Shown: positions 62,125 to 64,000 of the stretch, one piece after another
Layout: the number at the start of each line of letters is the position of its first letter
Position numbering within the stretch: the stretch's first letter is position 1
Source of the DNA: Mycolicibacterium alvei
GTDB lineage: Bacteria > Actinomycetota > Actinomycetes > Mycobacteriales > Mycobacteriaceae
Assembly (NCBI RefSeq): GCF_010727325.1
Contig: NZ_AP022565.1
Coordinates: 124,001-188,000 of the forward strand
Direction of reading: 5' to 3'
Length of the DNA: 64,000 bases
Made by a program: the position numbers and the translations under genes
The notes under the pieces: generated by a model
What the model was told of the DNA's origin: nothing
What the model saw: the letters and a program-made list of their open reading frames with translations, nothing else
Database searches by the model: none

Positions 62125-64000
62125 CTACACGCCGACCGGTTCGGTCTGGTCGACAGGGCCCAGCCGCCACTGTCCCTCGCCCAGCAGTTCCAGGTGGGTG
62201 GTGTGGTGGCGGTGAACCGTGGAGCGATGGGTGATGCTGACCAGCACGGTGTCGGGTAGTTCGCGGCGGATCAGGCTGTAGATCATGAACTCCAACGGTT
62301 CGTCGAGCGCTGCGGTTGCCTCGTCGAGGAACGCCACCTTGGGTCTGGTCAGCAGTACCCGGGCGAACGCGACGCGTTGCTGTTCGCCCGGGGAGAGCAC
62401 CTTGGCCCAGTCGGTGTCCTCGTCGAGGCGGTCGACATAACGCGGCAGCGCGACCGCGAGCAGGGCTTCCTGCAATGCCTTGTCGGACAACGCCCCGGAC
62501 TGCTGGGGGTAGGACACCACGGTCCGTAGGTCGCCCAGCGGAATGTAGGGGACCTGTGACAGGTAGAGCGATTCGTTATCGCCCTGCGGGCATCGCACCG
62601 TACCCGAGGCGTACGGCCACAGTTGGGCGATGCTGCGCAGCAGTGTGGTCTTGCCGGTGCCCGACTTGCCGGTGATGATCATCGCCTCGCCGGCGGCTAG
62701 CGACAGGTTGAGATCGTCGATCAACTGCTCGCCGGCCGGATTGCGCACCTCCACGTCGTCGAGTTCGACCAGGCTGTCGGTGTCCGCGGCAAGCTCGTCG
62801 ATGTCCAACGTCGGTAGCTCACGGCTCTGCTGGTCGGCGGTGACCAGCCCGTACAGGCGGATGATCGAGGCGCGGTAACCGGCGAAGGTGTCGTAGGAGT
62901 TGCGGAAGAACGACAGCGCGTCCTGGATCGCGCCGAAGGCGGCCACCGACTGATTGACCGTCCCGAGCTGGATCTGGCCGGTGAACAACCGCGGGGCCTG
63001 CAGCGCCCACGGCAGCGGGATGATGATGTGGCTCATCGACAGGTTCCAGCCGGTGAAGATCATGGTCCGGTTGATGAAATGTTTGTAGTTGGTCACCACG
63101 GCGGCGAAACGTTGTCGCAGCTGTGACCGCTCGGCCTTCTCGCCCCGGTAGAGCGCGACCGATTCGGCGGCGTCGCGCAACCGGACCAACGCGTAACGGA
63201 ATGCGGCGTTGAACTTTTCGTTGTTGAACGACAACCGGATCAGCGGACGGCCGAGCGCGAACGCGAACACGGTGGCGAACGCGACATAGACGAACACCGA
63301 CCAGAACATCGCTCGCGGGATCTCGATACCGAAGAGGCTGAGATCCCCCGACAGGTTCCACAGGATCGAGGTGAACGAGATAACCGAGACGATCGACCGG
63401 ATGGCGCCGAACGGCAAAGTGCCACTGCTGGTCTGGTGCGGGGTGTTGGGTTGCGGTCCGGACAGGGCGGTGAATACGTCGATGTCGGACTGGATGCGCT
63501 GATCGGGGTTGTCGATGGTCTGGTCGATGAACCGGGACCGGTAGTAGGCGCGGCCGTCGAGCCAGTCGCCGGTGAGCCGGTCGGTCAGCCACGTGCGCCA
63601 GGCCAACATGAAGTGCTGCGTGATGAACAGGTCGACCAGGACGCGGGTGACCAGGATCGCCGCCAATATGGAGAAGATAATCAGCGCAATCCAGAAACCG
63701 CTGATCCCCGAATTTCTGATCTCGTCGTTGCCGGTGGCCAATCCCTGAACGGCGACCTGGGCGGCGGTGAACAGGTCGTTGCTCTGATAGCTGAACAACA
63801 CCGCCAGCCGTACGTCCACGATCACCGACAGCAGCATCGCGGCCAGCGTGAGCCACGGCGTGAGGCTGTGGCGCCCGGTGAAATACGCGCCGGTGACAGT
63901 CCAGAACTGCCGGCCCCACGTGGTGAACCGGGCGATCAGGGTCAGTACCGCGAGGGTGCACACCGCCGTGATGGTCCAGGCCTGGGCGAGCCACCACAGG
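62125..64000 (-). CDS. bacA: BacA/SbmA-like ABC transporter (Rv1819c family), N-terminus outside window
   Basis: More than 620 residues are visible. A six-helix SbmA/BacA-type membrane domain (RAYYRSRFIDQTIDNPDQRIQ is the hallmark segment, in order) is followed by an ATPase with Walker A GKSGTGKTT, signature LSPGEQQRV and Walker B VAFLDEATAALD. M. tuberculosis Rv1819c imports hydrophilic compounds such as cobalamin and bleomycin-like peptides. The frame is open at the window edge, so about 20-30 N-terminal residues are missing. The 157-bp gap to mmpL shows no gene. Confidence 0.9.
   Translation of the reverse strand, partial: LWWLAQAWTITAVCTLAVLTLIARFTTWGRQFWTVTGAYFTGRHSLTPWLTLAAMLLSVIVDVRLAVLFSYQSNDLFTAAQVAVQGLATGNDEIRNSGISGFWIALIIFSILAAILVTRVLVDLFITQHFMLAWRTWLTDRLTGDWLDGRAYYRSRFIDQTIDNPDQRIQSDIDVFTALSGPQPNTPHQTSSGTLPFGAIRSIVSVISFTSILWNLSGDLSLFGIEIPRAMFWSVFVYVAFATVFAFALGRPLIRLSFNNEKFNAAFRYALVRLRDAAESVALYRGEKAERSQLRQRFAAVVTNYKHFINRTMIFTGWNLSMSHIIIPLPWALQAPRLFTGQIQLGTVNQSVAAFGAIQDALSFFRNSYDTFAGYRASIIRLYGLVTADQQSRELPTLDIDELAADTDSLVELDDVEVRNPAGEQLIDDLNLSLAAGEAMIITGKSGTGKTTLLRSIAQLWPYASGTVRCPQGDNESLYLSQVPYIPLGDLRTVVSYPQQSGALSDKALQEALLAVALPRYVDRLDEDTDWAKVLSPGEQQRVAFARVLLTRPKVAFLDEATAALDEPLEFMIYSLIRRELPDTVLVSITHRSTVHRHHTTHLELLGEGQWRLGPVDQTEPVGV

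Noticed and set aside
58980..62234. A 1084-codon rightward open frame opposite mmpL
   Set aside because: It is His/Arg/Gln/Asp-rich with no domain and lies antisense to a clear MmpL gene; such frames arise from GC-rich third-position bias.
1..64000. CRISPR arrays, rRNA genes and a complete prophage
   Set aside because: No regularly spaced repeats, no rRNA-like sequence, and no capsid, portal or terminase genes were seen.

Overview
The window comes from a high-GC mycobacterium, most likely a Mycolicibacterium-like species. Signature genes are an MmpL transporter, a BacA/Rv1819c-type ABC exporter, a PonA2-type penicillin-binding protein with a PASTA domain, a cutinase, PknH-ectodomain-like and other lipoproteins, and orthologues of the M. 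tuberculosis Rv2314c-Rv2318 and Rv2325c-Rv2327 blocks. No species name can be proved from the sequence alone.

Layout. (1) 1-18.2 kb is core chromosome: a MarR regulator divergent from an ECF-type transporter (fused membrane/ATPase protein plus EcfT), a DUF4349 membrane protein, the uspABC sugar importer, a cutinase, an SDR enzyme, a Tat-exported sulfatase, the TldD/TldE pair, a YwaF-like membrane protein, an AhpD-like protein, a beta-lactamase-fold lipoprotein behind a threonine aldolase, a small membrane protein, and tRNA-Met(CAT). (2) 18.2 to about 46.9 kb (or further) is a mobile island entered through the tRNA-Met gene. Its left part (18.3-27.6 kb, leftward) holds a large serine integrase whose last codons lie inside the tRNA, an XRE regulator with a cluster of palindromic operators, an ArdA antirestriction protein, an orphan DNA methyltransferase, a replication-relaxation family protein, a FtsK/VirD4-like coupling ATPase and small proteins. 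Its middle (27.7-33.1 kb) holds unknown and surface-type cargo, the last gene clipped by an IS3 element. Its right part (33.4-46.9 kb, rightward) is a defence island: three poorly known genes, a type I restriction-modification operon hsdM-hsdS-hsdR, and directly behind it a complete four-gene Qat system (KAP NTPase, QatB, QueC-like QatC, TatD-like QatD). (3) 46.9-52.1 kb is an insertion-sequence graveyard: an IS3-family element with two 1-bp frameshifts splits a helix-turn-helix gene, and an intact IS21-family element separates a PknH-like lipoprotein gene from its terminator. (4) 52.2-64 kb returns to core genome: a DUF6131 peptide, the PonA2-like PBP, a small lipoprotein, alkaline phosphatase, a secreted Ala-Pro protein, a carboxyethylornithine-synthase-like dehydrogenase, MmpL, and a BacA-like exporter that runs off the window.

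How it works together. The island joins transfer functions, an antirestriction protein and two defence systems. The HsdS subunit has an exact 12-bp tandem repeat in its central spacer, the arrangement that in EcoR124I-type enzymes switches DNA specificity by changing repeat number. Target-site duplications could be read for all three insertion sequences (TTA, TAGG, GGTGT), which allows the pre-insertion sequence to be rebuilt in each case. The right boundary of the island was not found.
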